In this document: positions 4,946 through 7,238 of the stretch, piece by piece | How the letters are laid out: every line of letters begins with the position of its first letter | Position numbering within the stretch: the stretch's first letter is position 1 | NCBI GenBank assembly: GCA_024699005.1 | Contig: JAILQN010000217.1 | Span: 1 to 7,238 of the forward strand | Source of the DNA: Clostridia bacterium | GTDB lineage: Bacteria > Bacillota_A > Clostridia > Oscillospirales > Acutalibacteraceae | Reading direction: 5' to 3' | DNA: 7,238 nucleotides | The notes under the pieces: generated by a model | Told to the model about the DNA's origin: nothing | Seen by the model: the letters and a program-made list of their open reading frames with translations, nothing else | Database searches by the model: none | Program-made: the position numbers and the translations under genes

Positions 4946-5710
4946 TCAATAATACTTTTTCCTGATAAAGAATACCACTATGCAGACTATCACCGTAACG
5001 GTCACGATCGCCAGCACTATGACTATAACAAGCGTAGGGATCCTGCCTCCGGTTTGTTCCTCCTGAACGTTTACGTTGTTCGGAACGGTGACGGCAGCGG
5101 CGAGAGCCGTAGTCGGTTCGGCGGCTGCCGGAACCTGCGCAGCGGGAGCGTCTGCAGCCGACGCCGCCTGTGTGGCAGGAGCGGATGCGGCAGGACCCGT
5201 GGCAGGAGCGGCTGAAGCGGGAGCCGTGCCGGAGGGGCCGGTGGTATCCGATCTGGTGGCGGCAGGAGCCGTCGTTGTCGCGGGAGCGGTCGTCGGGGCG
5301 GTGGTCTGCGGCGCGATCTGATACATGACAGTCGTCTGCGGGGCAGCCGTCGTAGCGGGATCGCTGGCAGTTTTTGAGCCGTCGGATGTGCCTTTTCCGC
5401 CGTTGGCGACGTCCTGCAGCATCTGCGTGCCGGTATTGTACGCGTCCTGCGCCAGCCCCACAAGATCCTCCAGAGCGGTCAGGTTGCCCACGTCCTCGAT
5501 GATCTTGCCGAAGTCGGTGCCCGTGAATATATCGGGCGAGAGCCCTATCCCCTCCAGGAATCCGCCTATACCGCCGGACGCCGAAGACGAAGCGGTAGTG
5601 GTTTCGGGAGCGGCTTCCGTCGCGTGGGCCTGAGAGAGAGGCACCGCGACGGCGCAGGCAAGGCAGATAATCGCAATCAGAAGGTTAAACAGTATTCTTT
5701 TCTTTTTCAT
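4946..5710 (-). CDS. Secreted Ala/Thr/Pro-rich protein with C-terminal membrane anchor
   Basis: I do not recognise a family for this 254-residue protein. Residues 1-30 form a signal peptide: MKKKR, a hydrophobic core, and AHA before the likely signal-peptidase cut after residue 30. The Leu-Ala-Cys at 17-19 is a poor lipobox. A short folded-looking, Gly- and acidic-residue-containing segment follows at about 46-105. Then comes a long low-complexity Ala/Thr/Pro/Ser linker at 110-208, typical of a cell-wall-spanning stalk. A transmembrane helix at about 225-249 ends in the basic tail RKKYY. The topology is therefore an extracellular domain tethered to the membrane, without LPXTG. The gene starts 12 bp after the PHP gene ends, so the two are likely co-translated; the ribosome site is weak (AAAAGAAAA). 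The linker DNA is GC-rich with recurring GGCAGGAGC, making it prone to length change. A role as partner or anchor of the PHP protein is inference from adjacency. Confidence 0.85.
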   Translation of the reverse strand: MKKKRILFNLLIAIICLACAVAVPLSQAHATEAAPETTTASSSASGGIGGFLEGIGLSPDIFTGTDFGKIIEDVGNLTALEDLVGLAQDAYNTGTQMLQDVANGGKGTSDGSKTASDPATTAAPQTTVMYQIAPQTTAPTTAPATTTAPAATRSDTTGPSGTAPASAAPATGPAASAPATQAASAADAPAAQVPAAAEPTTALAAAVTVPNNVNVQEEQTGGRIPTLVIVIVLAIVTVTVIVCIVVFFIRKKYY

Positions 5711-5722
5711 ATCGGTTTTCTT

Positions 5723-7238
5723 TTAAAACAGCATTTTCAGATCAACGAAAAGGTCTTTCACGGAATCCGCCGTCTGGCGTATCGGGTCGTAGCCCAGGGC
5801 GAAATATTTGAAAGCCCATACGATCGGGCTGAACTTGAACAGAAGCCAGTCAAGAACGGTAACCAGCCCGCGCAGGAAGGCGGAGAGATCGCGGGTCTCC
5901 GGCACGTCCACAGGCTCGAGCACCTGCCCCTCGCGCAGCACCTTCATGGGCTGAGCGTAGCAGATACCCTTCGTACCGGCAAGATAGAAGCGCACGTACA
6001 TATTTACGTCGTCGAGAAGACCGGGATCGTTAAGGTCCAGCTCGGCGTAACCGTCGGCGGAATCGTAATCACGCTTTATGACGTTGCCGGAGGATACCCA
6101 GGTGATATAATCGAAATTCTCGCCCCAGACCTTTATCACGTCGTTCTCATCGTCGACCTCGACGCGGGTCACCATGGGAGTGTTGTCCTCCCAGAACTCC
6201 ACGGACTGATAATTGTCGTGATAGCCCTCCATCTCCTCCATACCGTTGAGCTCCACGCCGTTGGAGTAGTGCGATACGGCGAAGAAGGTGCCGTTCACCA
6301 TGCTGTCGCGGAACGCTTCATTCGTCAGCTCCGGCATATACATGATTGTATAGGCGTCGTTGATCGTGTTCTGAGAGTGCGAATCGGAGAAAGTGAAGCC
6401 CCACGGGGTAACGCCGTTCGGAATGGTCTTCTGCAGAATGGAATCATACAGAATCCTGTCACAGCGGGTGTGCGCGTCGGTCGCGCTGTTTATGCCCATG
6501 CCCACGCTTGAACCGGGATTGTCAAGGAATATGCGGGCGAATTTATTGACGAAGTATTCGTCTACCGGCTGGCCGGCGTGATCGGCGGAGTCCTTGTCCG
6601 GATAGACGTACTCGCCCACGTGCGCGAGCATAGTGAGACCGCCGTCTTTCGCCACCATGCGCGACGGAGTCTCGTAATCGCCGTAAACGCCCGCGTATCC
6701 CTGACCGTAATCGCTGAAATAGCAGGTCAGATGGCAGTCGCAGACGGGCGTCGCCATGTTCAGTTCGTTTCCCTGCGGCACGTCGAGCATGCCGTGCGCG
6801 TGCGTGCGCGTGCGGGAAGTTTTCGTGATCACGCCGCTGCCGTCGGCGTTCTCAGCCCAGGAATACGCGATGCTTCCGGCAGTGCCGGAAGTGTAAGCCT
6901 CGTACTCCTCCTCGGTGAGCGGGACGACGGGATTCTTCGCGCCGCCGGTGCGTTCCTTCTTGACCTCGCGCACGATAGGTATAAGCTGAGGCGCCTTATC
7001 CCAGCCGCGGTTGGTGGTGCCGTGGTCGGTGATCGCGACGATGTCGTAATCAAGCGCGTAGTAATCCGCGATAGCCTCTCTGATAGGCTGAAAACCGTCC
7101 GAAGCCGTAGTATGACAGTGGAGCTGAGCTTTGTAGCCCGTCCAGGAATCCCAGTCGATAACCTCGTAGGGATTTGTTATGTCGTATTTTACCCTGTCCG
7201 CAGCAATGGAATGAATGGCTCCGAAGGGAACGATCATA
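5723..7238 (-). CDS. PHP-domain metallohydrolase, probably exported (5' end cut)
   Basis: About 504 residues are visible. PHP enzymes hydrolyse phosphoesters or related bonds with a cluster of two or three metals. Expected ligands are all present: HCH (His40, His42), Asp47 in SDG, His72 in ITDH, Glu158 in GNELN, His169, His206 in LAHVG, and Asp285 and His287 in SDSH. The layout recalls the YcdX/CehA-McbA type. After the PHP fold (about 36-330) comes a beta-rich segment (about 350-435) ending like the YVR...QP strand pair seen in such proteins. A hydrophobic C-terminal stretch (about 453-482, LDWLLFKFSPIVWAFKYF) may touch the membrane. The first ATG seen (7237-7235) is one base from the window edge. 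Residues 1-13 (MIVPFGAIHSIAA) look like the end of a signal peptide, so the true start is probably outside. His72 to Glu158 is a long 85-residue gap with a Thr/Arg/His-rich part. A polymerase-associated PHP role is unlikely given export and lack of fused domains. The substrate is unknown. Confidence 0.88.
   Translation of the reverse strand, partial: MIVPFGAIHSIAADRVKYDITNPYEVIDWDSWTGYKAQLHCHTTASDGFQPIREAIADYYALDYDIVAITDHGTTNRGWDKAPQLIPIVREVKKERTGGAKNPVVPLTEEEYEAYTSGTAGSIAYSWAENADGSGVITKTSRTRTHAHGMLDVPQGNELNMATPVCDCHLTCYFSDYGQGYAGVYGDYETPSRMVAKDGGLTMLAHVGEYVYPDKDSADHAGQPVDEYFVNKFARIFLDNPGSSVGMGINSATDAHTRCDRILYDSILQKTIPNGVTPWGFTFSDSHSQNTINDAYTIMYMPELTNEAFRDSMVNGTFFAVSHYSNGVELNGMEEMEGYHDNYQSVEFWEDNTPMVTRVEVDDENDVIKVWGENFDYITWVSSGNVIKRDYDSADGYAELDLNDPGLLDDVNMYVRFYLAGTKGICYAQPMKVLREGQVLEPVDVPETRDLSAFLRGLVTVLDWLLFKFSPIVWAFKYFALGYDPIRQTADSVKDLFVDLKMLF
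6794..6813. repeat. Two tandem copies of a 10-bp unit in the PHP gene
   Basis: GTGCGCGTGC occurs twice in direct succession. On the minus strand it encodes part of SRTRTHAHG (residues about 141-149) in the long insertion between the His72 and Glu158 metal ligands. It is probably local low complexity and not mobile DNA. Confidence 0.6.

Noticed and set aside
5652..5658. Lipobox in the anchored protein (Leu-Ala-Cys)
   Set aside because: The -3 residue is Cys, not Leu or Val, and the hydrophobic region continues past it to a good AHA cleavage site. A C-terminal helix already provides the anchor.
5624..6511. Plus-strand 295-codon reading frame
   Set aside because: It is a shadow of the PHP gene, where the minus frame has all the metal ligands.

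Overview
The window looks like chromosomal DNA of a moderately GC-rich Bacillota, most likely class Clostridia and plausibly an uncultured gut lineage. This is inferred from AGGAGG-type ribosome binding sites, a perfect sigma-A-type promoter, GC-rich genes separated by AT-rich spacers, an old-yellow-enzyme/iron-sulfur flavoprotein of a kind common in anaerobic gut Clostridia, and an exported PHP-domain protein. No phage, transposase, tRNA, rRNA or CRISPR was found.

Layout. Positions 1-203 are a non-coding leader with two inverted arrays of 7-bp repeats. Positions 204-3208 hold two plus-strand oxidoreductase genes: a short-chain dehydrogenase and a 686-residue OYE/4Fe-4S/FAD enoate-reductase-type enzyme. 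They are separated by a 98-bp array of fourteen 7-bp units. Positions 3209-3490 hold a composite structured repeat: two related long hairpins around five 18-bp units. Positions 3491-3674 carry a 42-codon minus-strand gene with consensus -35 and -10 boxes and a near-perfect Shine-Dalgarno sequence. A 22-bp perfect hairpin (3690-3736) stands just upstream of its promoter. Positions 3931-7238 are a minus-strand run. In transcription order it is a PHP-domain metallohydrolase (5' end outside the window), a secreted Ala/Thr/Pro-rich protein with a C-terminal membrane anchor, another 7-bp array, and an RluA/RluD-family pseudouridine synthase.

How the genes may work together. The dehydrogenase and the flavoenzyme could act in sequence on a carbonyl and a conjugated double bond, but no substrate can be named. 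The PHP protein and the tethered protein are 12 bp apart and both appear exported, so they may form a surface pair. The pseudouridine synthase is a housekeeping RNA modifier that probably shares their transcript only by position.

The most unusual thing is a pervasive 7-bp tandem periodicity with varying sequence at six sites: 1-21, 131-165, 1003-1100, 2639-2666, 3916-3950 and 4871-4940. Five are intergenic or run off a gene end. One lies inside the flavoenzyme coding sequence, where three heptads equal seven codons. Second are the composite hairpin/18-bp element and the hidden 42-residue gene.
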